DNA from: Rhodoferax sp. U11-2br
Lineage (GTDB): Bacteria > Pseudomonadota > Gammaproteobacteria > Burkholderiales > Burkholderiaceae_C
Length of the DNA stretch: 64,000 nt
Direction: 5' to 3'
Assembly: GCF_018619435.1 (NCBI RefSeq)
Contig: NZ_JAHFZF010000015.1
Location: 39,022-103,021, forward strand
Positions within the stretch are counted from its first letter, which is position 1; each line of letters starts with the position of its first letter. Shown one piece after another: positions 9,301 through 18,790 of the stretch. Position numbers and translations under genes: made by a program. A model generated the notes under the pieces. The model did no database searches. It saw only the letters and a program-made list of their open reading frames with translations, and had not been told where the DNA came from.

Positions 9301-12282
9301 TTCGTTCAGACTGGTGTCACATAACAACAGACCGCGTGCATCACTTTTGCCGCTGCAGACGCTGCCCAGATCTTTCAGGCGGGTCTGGTTGTCATAGGTG
9401 TAAAAGCCACCGACCATGCGTTTGCGGCTGGTGGTGGTGATGCGGGCAATGGCTTTGACCTCCAGCGCCACGTCGGCCTGGGGTTTGCCGCTCAGGTCAA
9501 GTGCCAGCGCCTGGAATTTGATTTTTTGACTGCTGGACACCCAGCCCTCGGTCTTGATGCCCGCCACCACGCTGGCCGGCCACAGCGTTTGGGTGCTGCG
9601 CAGGGTTTGCACCTCGCCATTGGGGTCGGCGTAGCTGGCTTCCAGCAGCAGGTCTTGTGGCTGGCGGCTGCTGGGCACCGGGTCGATGCTGAGTTTGCCT
9701 GCGCCGTTTTTGTCCAGGATCAGTGGCAGTTTGTCGGCGATCACCTTGGCATCCTGGCCGGTGTTGGTTTCTTCCTCGTCGCGGCTGGCTGTGGTGTTGC
9801 CTTGTGGCGGCGCGAAGCTGAAGCCCTCAAAGTCGCTGAAACTCACCGCTTTGCTGCGCACCAGGGCCGACACACGCACCGGCAGCTTGCTGGCGCCGCC
9901 ACCCGAGACGTAATTCACCTGCACGTCCACTGGCACAAGCTTGGCATTGACCAATGGTTTTTTCTCGCTGGGGGTGATGCGACCCTCCAGCACCGGCAGG
10001 CGGAATTCCTCCACACGGAACTGGCCGCTGTCAAAGCTTTGGTGGTGGTCACCGCCGCGCAATGTCACTTCATAGACCCCCAGTTTGGCCGCTGGCGGGA
10101 TCGCAAACGTGCTCTCGGCGCTCTGGCCGCCGGTGGCGGTTTTGCGCCAGACCAGGGGCTGGCTGTACTGCTGGCCGCTGCCCACATGGGTGATCACCAG
10201 GGTGTCGGGCTGGTTGCTGGCCAGGCCAAAACCTTGTGATGTTTCGCTGCGCAACAGGTGTTTCATCGACAGAGTTTCACCGGCGCGCAACAAGCTGCGG
10301 TCAAAAATGGTGTGGGCGCGCTCATCGGGCTGGGCCTCAGAGCTGGTGGGCAGGTTGAAGCGCCAGGGTTCGATGCCTTTGTTCCAGTCGCTCCAGGTGA
10401 AGGCCATGTCCAGCACACCGGCCTGTTGGGCGCGGGCGCTGACAAAGTAGGCGTTGTTGTAGCCCTCGTCACCGCTGCACACCGGTGCGCGCGGGCTGAT
10501 GCCGGTGAAGCTGGCAATGCCTTGTGCATTGCTGGTGGCTGTGGCCACTTCGCGACCGTGGCAGTCAGACACCACCACCCGCGCGTTGGCCACGGGTGTG
10601 CCCTTGTCGAGTGTGGTGACCCAGGCCAACGCGTTTTCGCGGCCCAGTTTGAAGTGCACACCCAGGTTGGTCACCAGCGCCGAGGTGCGTACATACATGG
10701 TGCGCTTGGCGCCATAACGTTCGTCCAACAGGGACTCACCCAGCTTGGGTGACGCGACTTCCACCACATGGAAGCCGGGGCTCAAGGGAATACCCACCAC
10801 CTCAAACGGACGCGGGTCGTTGTTGGTCGGTTTGGGCAAGTCCAGTGTCTTGACGCCAGCGTGCCCTTGCAGCAAGGACACCATGCGGGTCTGCACCTCG
10901 CTGTTTTTTGGATCACCTGGTAGCTGAGGCAGCGGCGTGTGAATGTCCTTTGTGGCCTGCTTGCGCGACACGTTGTAGCCGTCGTAGCGCTGCACTTTTC
11001 TGAACCAGGCAATGATGTCTGCATCCGACGTGGGGTTGAGGTCGCTGACTTTGCCTGTGCTCGGCTGGCCGCCTGGGCTCAAGGCCTTGACCGACAGGTT
11101 GGCTTCCACACGGCGCAGTGTGATCGGCAGCATGGCCAGACCATCCGGCTCGGCGAAGCGTTCCAAGATGCCAAAAGGCGCGGCGGCAAATTTGGCAAGC
11201 GGTGGCATGGGCCCGGTGGCCACCTTGAGCGGGAAGCTGTCGGCATTCCGCAGGGTACGACCCGACGCGTCTTGAAAGCCGTTGGGCAACACCACTGAGA
11301 ACGCGGTCAGCTCCGGCAGCATGGGTTTGAAGCTGATGCTGCTGACCACGCTGTCGTCGTCACCTTCTTGCTCGTCAAAACTGGGTTTGAACGTGTCTTT
11401 GGCCGATGTCAGGCGGATGCCCTCGAGCAGCTTGCGCGCCACCGGCGCATTGAAACTCAGGCGCAGCGGGCGTATCGGCAGGCAGGCCGACTGTGCGTTT
11501 TCACGCTCACACGTCAGGCTGGCGGCAAACGGCTCGCGCACCTGGAACACAAAGCGCGACTCCACTGAGTTGACAACGCCCTTGGCCATGCCGGTAGCGC
11601 CTGGACTCGCCACCCCCTTGCCGTACACCAGTGTGACTTTTGCGCCTGGTGTGAGGCGCCGGTTGCAGGCCAGCGTGACAAAGCTCAAGGGGTCGCGTGC
11701 CGTCTGCTCATCCAGGCCTTGGGAGGTCAGCAAGGCCTCGCGGTCTTTGCCGCTGATCAGCCGCACGGCCAGGCGTTCACCAACGCCATCGGCGCTGCAC
11801 CACAGGTTGGCCTGCAGACTGGCCAGCGTGGCGGGGCCGCTGAGCTGCAGGATGAAAAATTGCTCCTCGTCGATGCGTGAGCTGGGGCTTGGCTGGATGC
11901 TGCGTACAAACGGACCGCCACTATTAAAGTGGTAGCTATCAGCCCTTGTGATAACTTGGCCAGAGGCCGATTTGATTTCTTTTTTGAGCTGAGCGGAGCA
12001 GCTTACGCCCGGTGGTAGATCGGCCGCCAGGTCGAAAACCCACTGCCGGTCAGTGAGCCAGCGCCCCGTGCCTTGGCTGGCTTGGGCATCACTGCAACGC
12101 AGATCAAGCGGTGCGCCGGCTTTGGGGTCGCCGAAGTTGACAACCGCAGCATCAAACTTCACCACCACCTGGTTGATGCGCGCCACTTCACCTTGTGGTG
12201 AGAAGCTGACCACCTGGAATGCGTGGCTGAAAACAGATGTTGCCAGCAGGCTGCCTGCTGCCAGGAGTTTGATGAGGTTCAC
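6316..12282 (-). CDS. Giant bacterial alpha-2-macroglobulin (YfhM-type) with thioester motif
   Basis: The 1988-residue secreted protein is a bacterial alpha-2-macroglobulin, a periplasmic trap thought to snare foreign proteases. The thioester motif is present as CLEQ with the cysteine at residue 1493, in the context YPFTCLEQKTSKAVG. Macroglobulin repeats fill the first two thirds, with typical phrases such as FDRSLLRAGETLSMKHLLR and YAVRSQAKVTINVKLP. The N-terminus (MNLIKLLAAGSLLATSVFSHAFQ) is a plain signal peptide without a lipobox cysteine, unlike the lipoprotein form of E. coli YfhM. It probably forms an operon with pbpC, which would repair wall damage. Length and motif make the identification very firm; the trapping function is family knowledge. 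Confidence 0.93.
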   Translation of the reverse strand: MNLIKLLAAGSLLATSVFSHAFQVVSFSPQGEVARINQVVVKFDAAVVNFGDPKAGAPLDLRCSDAQASQGTGRWLTDRQWVFDLAADLPPGVSCSAQLKKEIKSASGQVITRADSYHFNSGGPFVRSIQPSPSSRIDEEQFFILQLSGPATLASLQANLWCSADGVGERLAVRLISGKDREALLTSQGLDEQTARDPLSFVTLACNRRLTPGAKVTLVYGKGVASPGATGMAKGVVNSVESRFVFQVREPFAASLTCERENAQSACLPIRPLRLSFNAPVARKLLEGIRLTSAKDTFKPSFDEQEGDDDSVVSSISFKPMLPELTAFSVVLPNGFQDASGRTLRNADSFPLKVATGPMPPLAKFAAAPFGILERFAEPDGLAMLPITLRRVEANLSVKALSPGGQPSTGKVSDLNPTSDADIIAWFRKVQRYDGYNVSRKQATKDIHTPLPQLPGDPKNSEVQTRMVSLLQGHAGVKTLDLPKPTNNDPRPFEVVGIPLSPGFHVVEVASPKLGESLLDERYGAKRTMYVRTSALVTNLGVHFKLGRENALAWVTTLDKGTPVANARVVVSDCHGREVATATSNAQGIASFTGISPRAPVCSGDEGYNNAYFVSARAQQAGVLDMAFTWSDWNKGIEPWRFNLPTSSEAQPDERAHTIFDRSLLRAGETLSMKHLLRSETSQGFGLASNQPDTLVITHVGSGQQYSQPLVWRKTATGGQSAESTFAIPPAAKLGVYEVTLRGGDHHQSFDSGQFRVEEFRLPVLEGRITPSEKKPLVNAKLVPVDVQVNYVSGGGASKLPVRVSALVRSKAVSFSDFEGFSFAPPQGNTTASRDEEETNTGQDAKVIADKLPLILDKNGAGKLSIDPVPSSRQPQDLLLEASYADPNGEVQTLRSTQTLWPASVVAGIKTEGWVSSSQKIKFQALALDLSGKPQADVALEVKAIARITTTSRKRMVGGFYTYDNQTRLKDLGSVCSGKSDARGLLLCDTSLNEAGEVELVVTARDSAGNNIQAASSVYVTKQGELWFGGENTDRIDLLPEKKSYQPGDTAKFQVRMPFRFATALVAVEREGILQTEVVTLNGQDPTVELKIKEGWGPNVYVSVLALRGRLREVPWYSFFTWGYKAPREWWTSFWYEGREYVAPTALVDLSKPAFRLGVAEIRVGTQAHQLAVSVKTDKESYAVRSQAKVTINVKLPNGQPAANAEVALAAVDQALLELMPNSSWNLLDAMLQRRSWGVETSTAQMEIIGRRHYGRKAVPAGGGGGHSGTRELLDTLLLWNPSIKLDANGNATVTVPLNDALTTFKIVAVADASTGLFGTGSTSIRATQDLQIISGLPPLVREDDVYRAQITLRNTTKQTMKVQVTPRATLLNLEQQTLDIPGLEAREVIWTVKAPAQLAQTRSEAILWEIEAKDTLSGARDALKSSQRIIPAVPLTVQQATLVQIDKALTLDVAPPADALPGRGGLKMSLQPKLAEGLPGVKDWFANYPFTCLEQKTSKAVGLRDGKLWQTVLAQLPSYLDRDGLASYFPPRDGEADHGSDTLTAYLLAATQEAADIDPAFALSDDARAPMERGLINFVEGKIQRNFWSPRKDLDVRKLAAIEALSRYGKAQGRMLGSITIAPNQWPTHAVIDWLNILKRVPDVPDHDKRLAEANQILRARISYQGTKMVFSTERDDYWWWLMQNGDVNTARLMLAVMSDPAWQDDMGRLANGFIARQQNGAWHTTTANLWGGLALEKFSAKFEATPVSGTTKASMGTNAASVDWNKVERFQANNAAGAAHLSSWFGAPAAPGNLKNNSMFLPWGKTADKEVLSVAHQGPGKPWLTLQSVAAIALKEPFFAGYQIKKTITPVEQANKGLPAGSYTRGDVLRITLEVTANADMSWAVITDPVPGGATILGSGLGRDSEIATQGEKSEGDGWPAFEERSFESFRSYYQFLPKGTVKMAYTLRLNNVGEFSLPPSRVEAMYAPEMFGETPNARVKVEAGK
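8125..8170 (-). repeat. Interspersed repeat copy inside the macroglobulin gene (proximal to thioester)
   Basis: The minus strand reads an AT-richer block ending in GGGCTAGAGGC, a close match to the repeat core. It encodes about residues 1371-1386 (LNLEQQTLDIPGLEAR) without breaking the frame. Confidence 0.5.
11924..11975 (+). repeat. Interspersed repeat copy inside the macroglobulin gene (N-terminal part)
   Basis: The plus strand reads GTAGCTATCAGCCCTTGTGA and then GGCCAGAGGCC, which lines up base for base over most of its length with the intergenic copy at 63701-63737. It runs antisense to the gene and keeps the frame open; the protein there reads EIKSASGQVITRADSYHF. Confidence 0.55.
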
Positions 12283-12323
12283 TGGGAGTCCTTAGAGTGC
12301 TCACTCATCCTAGCCCAAGCGAT

Positions 12324-12848
12324 TTACAACGCCTTTTGTACCAGGGCTCCTGTGTACAGGTAAGGCAGGCGAGGCATCCGGCCCGCTTCAACGCCACCTT
12401 TGTTCTCGACACTGATCGCCAGGCCCACCGCCTGCGACAGGATTTTGTCGCTGACCGGGACCTGCGCGGTTTTTAACTTGGTGGGCAAGACACCCAGAGA
12501 CAGCGGGCGCCCCTCGCTGTCGAGTGCCCACAGTTGCATGCTGTCCTCTTGCCCTTCTTTGACGTCATTGAGGCGCTGCACCTGCAGGTAAGCGTCTTGC
12601 AGGTCAAAACTCAGCAGCATCGCGGGCCGCTGCTTGTCATCGAGCAAGACCGACACGTATTTGATCTGCTGCGTGGTCTTGAGCTTGGTTTGTAAATGGC
12701 TGACCTGGGCCTTGAACTGCTCCATCATGCTGGCCATGGTGGCGGCCGCCACCGCCAACAGGATGACACAGGCAATCGTGGCTAGGCGCCAGCGTTGCAG
12801 CGTCCAGTTGTAGGGTTTGGGGGTGTTGTTGTCGGGGGTATCAGTCAT
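12324..12848 (-). CDS. Membrane-anchored protein with an RskA-like (anti-sigma-K) C-terminal domain
   Basis: The 174-residue protein has a short cytoplasmic tail, one transmembrane helix (about residues 24-41, ATIACVILLAVAAATMAS), a short coiled-coil-like stretch (FKAQVSHLQTKLKTTQQ) and an extracytoplasmic domain. In that domain QLWALDSEGRPLSLGVL and GLAISVENKGG closely resemble the C-terminal domain of RskA-type anti-sigma factors. The N-terminal zinc-binding anti-sigma part is missing and no ECF sigma gene lies next to it. It may therefore have another role, or its partner may be elsewhere. It sits between the macroglobulin gene and argH on the same strand. Confidence 0.55.
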   Translation of the reverse strand: MTDTPDNNTPKPYNWTLQRWRLATIACVILLAVAAATMASMMEQFKAQVSHLQTKLKTTQQIKYVSVLLDDKQRPAMLLSFDLQDAYLQVQRLNDVKEGQEDSMQLWALDSEGRPLSLGVLPTKLKTAQVPVSDKILSQAVGLAISVENKGGVEAGRMPRLPYLYTGALVQKAL

Positions 12849-12946
12849 GGGAAGGCTCGATCAAAGGTCAGGGGAGGGCGCAAGCCGCGCCCTGGACACA
12901 TTAGACCGCAGCCCGGTGGCTGTGGTTGTTCGGGTGACCCGGCTGC

Positions 12947-14398
<1,452 letters not shown>

Positions 14399-14503
14399 GG
14401 TGTGTCAAGGGTGAGTAAACGGGAAGGTTAGGCGGGAGCTTGTGACCGGGAATCATCAATAATGGGCGGCGCAACCAACCTGTCCGCCGCAATCCGCTGG
14501 TCA

Positions 14504-15553
14504 ATGAAAGATTCTCAAATTTTATCGGTCTTCCAGGAGACCACCTTGCAGCCCATTCCCAAGCTGGCGTCAACGTCTGACCGCTTGGTGTTTGATGCCT
14601 GCCGGGTGGGGGTGGTGTTGCGTGCGGTCCTGTTTGTGGAGGCGTCGGTGGCGGTGGTGGCCATGTTTGGCGCGGCCGACGCCTTGCAGTGGCTCACACG
14701 GCTGTCACTGATTACAGGGGCCGCCTTGCCAGCCACCCTGGTCTGGTTGCTGCTGGCCTGCAGTCTCAAAAAGCTGCTGGCGCGCCTGCGGCCCGCTTTG
14801 CAGCAGCTGGCCGGTGTGCTGCTGGGTGCGCTGGCGGGGCTGTATGGCTGTGGGGTGTTGTGGTTCATGGGGCTGCTGGAGAGCGCCCCCTGGTGGTCCA
14901 GCGCCTGCAGCGGGGCCTTGCTGTCAGCGGTGTTGGTGGCCGTGCTGGTGTTGCGCGCCAAGGGCAAGACACCGGCCGCCACCACCGCCCGATTGGCAGA
15001 GTTGCAGGCGCGGATTCGACCGCATTTTTTGTTCAACACCCTCAACAGTGCGATTGCGTTGGTGCGCGCCGAGCCGCGCCAGGCCGAGCGTTTGCTGGAA
15101 GACCTCAGTGACCTGTTTCGCTACGCGCTCACCGTGCAGGCACAAAGTGTGACGCTGGCGGACGAGATTGCGCTGGCTCAGCGTTATCTGGCGATTGAGC
15201 AGGTGCGTTTTGCCGAGCGCATCCAGGTGGAGTGGGCCTTGGATGCGCAGGCGGATGGTGCCCGTTTGCCACCTTTGCTGTTGCAGCCCCTGGTCGAAAA
15301 CGCGGTCAAACACGGGGTGGAACCCAGTCCCGGCGGCGCGCGCATCCGGGTCAGTACCCAGCGCCGTGGCGACGTGGTGGTGATCAAGGTCAGCAACACG
15401 GTGGCCGCCACGGCGGCGCCCAGTTCACCCGGGCATGGCCTGGCGCTGGACAATGTGCGCGAACGCCTGAGCCTGTTGCACGATGTTCAGGGGCGTTTTC
15501 AGTGTGGTTTAAAAGACGGTTTGTTTCAGGTCAGGATCGAGGTGCCGGTATGA
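14504..15553 (+). CDS. algZ: Sensor histidine kinase of the LytS/AlgZ (FimS) family
   Basis: Four hydrophobic segments (about residues 30-145) are followed by a His_kinase domain with the phosphoacceptor motif IRPHFLFNTLNSAI (His174) and an ATPase domain with LLQPLVENAVKHGVEP and GHGLALDNVRERL. This non-orthodox kinase type pairs with LytTR regulators, and such a regulator follows 19 bases downstream. I chose the ATG at 504 bases past 14000 (MKDSQILSVF); an in-frame ATG 42 bases upstream (14462) is also possible, and neither has a strong ribosome binding site. The gene is divergent from argH. The signal sensed is unknown. Confidence 0.8.
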   Translation: MKDSQILSVFQETTLQPIPKLASTSDRLVFDACRVGVVLRAVLFVEASVAVVAMFGAADALQWLTRLSLITGAALPATLVWLLLACSLKKLLARLRPALQQLAGVLLGALAGLYGCGVLWFMGLLESAPWWSSACSGALLSAVLVAVLVLRAKGKTPAATTARLAELQARIRPHFLFNTLNSAIALVRAEPRQAERLLEDLSDLFRYALTVQAQSVTLADEIALAQRYLAIEQVRFAERIQVEWALDAQADGARLPPLLLQPLVENAVKHGVEPSPGGARIRVSTQRRGDVVVIKVSNTVAATAAPSSPGHGLALDNVRERLSLLHDVQGRFQCGLKDGLFQVRIEVPV

Positions 15554-15572
15554 GGGGCTTGGAGGTGTTCAC

Positions 15573-16316
15573 ATGGTGTTGAGGGTGCTGATCGTGGATG
15601 ACGAAGCTCTGGCCCGTTCCCGGCTCAAAAGCTTGCTGGCCGATTGCACGGCGCCCGGCGCCCGGGTGGTGGGGGAGGCAGCCAACGCGGTGCAGGCCCT
15701 GCAATGTGTGAGCCAGCAGGTGGTGGATGTGGTGCTGGCCGACATCCACATGCCGGGCGAGGACGGCCTGGCGCTGGCGCAGCGCTTGCGTGCTTTGCCA
15801 CAGCCGCCTGCCGTGGTGTTTGTCACCGCCTACACCGAACACGCGCTGCAGGCGTTCGAGCTGGCCGCGCTGGACTACCTGACCAAACCGGTGCGTTTGG
15901 AGCGTCTGCAGGCATCACTTCAAAAAATAGAGCGATTGACCCAGATAAATAAAGGGCTTGAGCCTGATTTGACCCAAGATGTTCTGGTGATCCAGGAACG
16001 CGGCCGGACCGAGCGCCTGCCACTCGCCGAGGTGCTGTACCTCAAAGCTGAACTCAAATACATCACGGTGCGCACCGCCAGCCGCAGCTACATCCTCGAA
16101 GGTGCCTTGAGCGAGCTGGAGAGCCGCTATGCCGAGCGTTTTCTGCGGATCCACCGCAACGCGCTGGTGGCGCGCCAGGCGGTGCGCTCGCTGGAGCGTC
16201 ATCACGACGCCATCGAGGGGGACGGCTGGGCGGTGCGGCTGGACCGGATCAGCGAGCCGCTGCTGGTGTCGCGTCGGCAATTGGCCGCGGTCAGGGCGCT
16301 GGTCGAGGCACGCTGA
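15573..16316 (+). CDS. algR: LytTR-family response regulator (AlgR-like)
   Basis: The 247-residue protein has an N-terminal receiver domain with acidic pocket Asp9/Asp10, phosphoacceptor Asp57 (VVLADIHMPGEDG) and the conserved YLTKPV lysine. A C-terminal LytTR DNA-binding domain follows, with VLYLKAELKYITVRT and RFLRIHRNALV. It would be phosphorylated by the AlgZ-like kinase encoded just upstream and bind DNA as a LytTR regulator. The linker between the domains (about residues 116-135, QKIERLTQINKGLEPDLTQ) is encoded by a copy of the interspersed repeat. Targets cannot be read from the window. Confidence 0.85.
   Translation: MVLRVLIVDDEALARSRLKSLLADCTAPGARVVGEAANAVQALQCVSQQVVDVVLADIHMPGEDGLALAQRLRALPQPPAVVFVTAYTEHALQAFELAALDYLTKPVRLERLQASLQKIERLTQINKGLEPDLTQDVLVIQERGRTERLPLAEVLYLKAELKYITVRTASRSYILEGALSELESRYAERFLRIHRNALVARQAVRSLERHHDAIEGDGWAVRLDRISEPLLVSRRQLAAVRALVEAR
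15918..15978 (+). repeat. Interspersed repeat copy forming the interdomain linker of algR
   Basis: The block contains AAAAAATAGAGCGATTGACC and then AAAGGGCTTGAGCCTGATTT, a diverged match to the repeat core. It lies exactly between the receiver and LytTR domains and keeps the frame. Confidence 0.45.
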
Positions 16317-16445
16317 CACTTTTTTGAAAATACCGGGCCTTCGGCTGGGATAATCGGCCGCAACAGCGTTTATTCATGCCTGAGTCAGGTCTCCCGAGAC
16401 CCGGCCAACGAAGCCCCGTTCACCATCCCGACACCCGCACACACC

Positions 16446-17177
16446 ATGAGCACCACACATTTTGGATTCAAGAACGTTGACGAAACCGAAAAAGCCAGCC
16501 ACGTCAAGGGCGTGTTTGACTCGGTGGCGCCCAAGTACGACCTGATGAACGACCTGATGTCGATGGGCTTGCACCGCGCCTGGAAGGCCTATACCGTGAT
16601 GGTGGCCAACATCCAGGAAGGAGACAAGGTGTTGGACATTGCGGGTGGCACCGGCGACCTGTCGCTGGCTTTTTCCAAGAAGGTCGGCTCATCGGGCTGT
16701 GTGGTGCACACCGACATCAACGAGGCCATGCTCAGCACCGGGCGCAACCGGCTGATGGATCTGGGCGTGTTTCTGCCCACGCTGGTGTGTGACGCCGAAA
16801 AACTGCCTTTCCCCGACAACCACTTCAACCTGGTCAGCGTGGCCTTTGGCCTGCGCAACATGACCCACAAGGACGTGGCACTGACCGAGATGAACCGGGT
16901 GCTCAAGGCGGGCGGCAAGTTGCTGGTGCTGGAGTTTTCCAAAGTGGCCAAGCCGCTGGAGAAAGCCTACGACTGGTATTCCTTCAACATTCTGCCCAAA
17001 CTCGGTGAGTGGGTGGCGGGGGACGCGTCAAGCTACCAGTATCTGGCCGAGTCGATCCGGATGCACCCCAGCCAGGAAGAGCTCAAAACCCTGATGAAGG
17101 CTAGTGGCTTTGGGCATGTGGATTACCACAATCTGACCGGTGGTCTGGTAGCCTTACACGTCGGGATCAAATGTTGA
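16446..17177 (+). CDS. ubiE: Ubiquinone/menaquinone C-methyltransferase
   Basis: The 243-residue protein is a class I SAM-dependent methyltransferase. It shows the UbiE signatures [20 protein letters not shown] and [17 protein letters not shown], plus the SAM motif [13 protein letters not shown]. It methylates the demethoxy-quinone intermediate in ubiquinone synthesis and demethylmenaquinone where that is made. It opens a quinone cluster with ubiJ and ubiB further on, interrupted by the Tim44-like gene. Length and motifs are standard for the family. Confidence 0.95.
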   Translation: MSTTHFGFKNVDETEKASHVKGVFDSVAPKYDLMNDLMSMGLHRAWKAYTVMVANIQEGDKVLDIAGGTGDLSLAFSKKVGSSGCVVHTDINEAMLSTGRNRLMDLGVFLPTLVCDAEKLPFPDNHFNLVSVAFGLRNMTHKDVALTEMNRVLKAGGKLLVLEFSKVAKPLEKAYDWYSFNILPKLGEWVAGDASSYQYLAESIRMHPSQEELKTLMKASGFGHVDYHNLTGGLVALHVGIKC

Positions 17178-17218
17178 CCCGAATCAATGCACCGTATTTT
17201 GTAAAAACAGGAGATGTT

Positions 17219-18202
17219 ATGAAAAAGTGGCTTTGGGTTTTGACAATGAGCATGGCACTGTTTGCCGGTCAGGCCGAAGCTGCCAAACGTTTTGGTGGTG
17301 GCAAGTCTTTTGGACAGCAATCCAGCAATGTGACGCAGCGTCAGGCCACACCGCCCGCAGCTGCGCCCACCCAGGGTGCGACCAACTCAGCGGTCAAGCC
17401 GCCGGCGGCTGCGGCTGCCCCCAAGCGGCCTTGGGGCGCCATGCTTGGTGGCTTGGCAGCGGGCTTGGGCCTGGCTTGGTTGGCCAGTTCGCTGGGGTTG
17501 GGTGAAGAAATGGCGCAGTTCATGATGTTTGCCCTGCTGGCCTTTGTGATCATGGCGGTAGTCGGTTATGTGATGCGTTCGCGCAAGGCACGTGGCGCAA
17601 CACCAAGTGCGTCACCGTTTGCGTTCCAGGGGGCAGGGGCTTCTGGCCACACCGCCACACCAGCCAGCTATCGTCCGGAAAATGTGGGCAACGATGCGTC
17701 AGCCCGTCCGTGGGAACGCACGGCCACCGCTTTTGACAGCAGCAAGGCGGGTGGCATCGGTGGCGCAAGTGGTTCCATCATCGGCTCCGGCCTGTCAGGT
17801 TCCCAGTCCTGGGGCATTCCGGCTGGTTTTGATGTGGATGGTTTCTTGCGCTCCGCCAAGGCGAATTTTGTGTCTTTGCAAGCGGCCTGGGACAAGTCCG
17901 ACATGGGTGCCCTGCGCATCATGATGACCGACACCATGCTCAAGGAAATCCAGGCCCAGCTGGCCGAGCGTGAGGCCCACACCGGTGGCCCGGTCAACCT
18001 GACCGAGGTGGTAATGATTGAAGCGCATCTGCTGGGCATCGAAGACCTGGGTGACGACTACATGGCCAGCGTCGAGTTTTCCGGCATGATCCGCGAGGAA
18101 CCCTCGTCTGGTCCGGCACCGTTCCGCGAAGTCTGGAACATGACCAAGCCCAAGAACGGTCAAAGTGGCTGGTTGGTAGCAGGGGTTCAAGCGCTGCAAT
18201 AG
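17219..18202 (+). CDS. Tim44-like domain membrane protein
   Basis: Translation from the ATG at 17219, preceded by the ribosome binding site AGGAGA, gives 327 residues. They start with a signal peptide (MKKWLWVLTMSMALFAGQAEA). A glycine/alanine/proline-rich stretch, two hydrophobic helices (about residues 75-120) and a C-terminal Tim44-like domain (about residues 205-327, with DSGFLRSAKANFVSLQ-like and VMIEAHLLGIEDLGDDY segments) follow. Bacterial Tim44-domain proteins are common in betaproteobacteria near ubiE/ubiB, but their function is not established. An upstream in-frame ATG at 17171 would overlap ubiE and destroy the signal peptide, so it was not chosen. Confidence 0.75.
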   Translation: MKKWLWVLTMSMALFAGQAEAAKRFGGGKSFGQQSSNVTQRQATPPAAAPTQGATNSAVKPPAAAAAPKRPWGAMLGGLAAGLGLAWLASSLGLGEEMAQFMMFALLAFVIMAVVGYVMRSRKARGATPSASPFAFQGAGASGHTATPASYRPENVGNDASARPWERTATAFDSSKAGGIGGASGSIIGSGLSGSQSWGIPAGFDVDGFLRSAKANFVSLQAAWDKSDMGALRIMMTDTMLKEIQAQLAEREAHTGGPVNLTEVVMIEAHLLGIEDLGDDYMASVEFSGMIREEPSSGPAPFREVWNMTKPKNGQSGWLVAGVQALQ

Positions 18203-18238
18203 CCGTTACTTCATAAATTTCAGGAATAATCGGGGACT

Positions 18239-18790
18239 ATGGCAACACAGTCCCCTTTTTCATGGCTGGAGGGTCTCCTCCCGCACCTCCCCCTCCCCAA
18301 ACTGCAAGCCCCTGAGTGGGCCGTTTCCGAGGCTCAGCACCGCATTGTTTTGCTGCTCAACCATGTGTTGATGCAGGAAAGTGAGGCCACGGCCCGTTTG
18401 GTGCGCCAAAAGGGCCGTGTGGTGCTGGTGCAGTGGCGTCATTTTTCCTTCAAATTGCAGGCGACACCCGCGGGTTTGCTGGATCTGGCGCCAGCGCATG
18501 TGCCAGCGGACCTGGTGTTGACCGTCACAGAAGAATCCCCCTTGGTGTTGGCACAAAGCGCCTTGCGCGGCGACAAGCCAGCGGTGCGTATTGAAGGGGA
18601 TGTGCAACTGGCGGCCGAGGTCAACTGGCTCACCGAGCACGTGCGCTGGGACATCGAGGAAGATCTGGCGCGTATCCTGGGTGACGTACCGGCGCGTGTG
18701 ATGTGCCAGTGGAGCATGAACCTGGTGATGGCTGTGCGCCAATTTGTAGCCAAGGCATCGACTCTCGTTCCTGGTCAAGCAGCCCGATGA
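18239..18790 (+). CDS. ubiJ: Ubiquinone biosynthesis accessory factor UbiJ (SCP2 domain)
   Basis: The 183-residue protein has an SCP2-like lipid-binding fold, and its last third ([20 protein letters not shown]) matches UbiJ. UbiJ helps assemble the soluble ubiquinone biosynthesis complex and binds its lipid intermediates. The order ubiE, ubiJ, ubiB is the conserved one of many proteobacteria. Its TGA overlaps the ATG of ubiB, so the two are translationally coupled. The start is supported by GGGGACT just upstream of the ATG. Confidence 0.85.
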   Translation: MATQSPFSWLEGLLPHLPLPKLQAPEWAVSEAQHRIVLLLNHVLMQESEATARLVRQKGRVVLVQWRHFSFKLQATPAGLLDLAPAHVPADLVLTVTEESPLVLAQSALRGDKPAVRIEGDVQLAAEVNWLTEHVRWDIEEDLARILGDVPARVMCQWSMNLVMAVRQFVAKASTLVPGQAAR

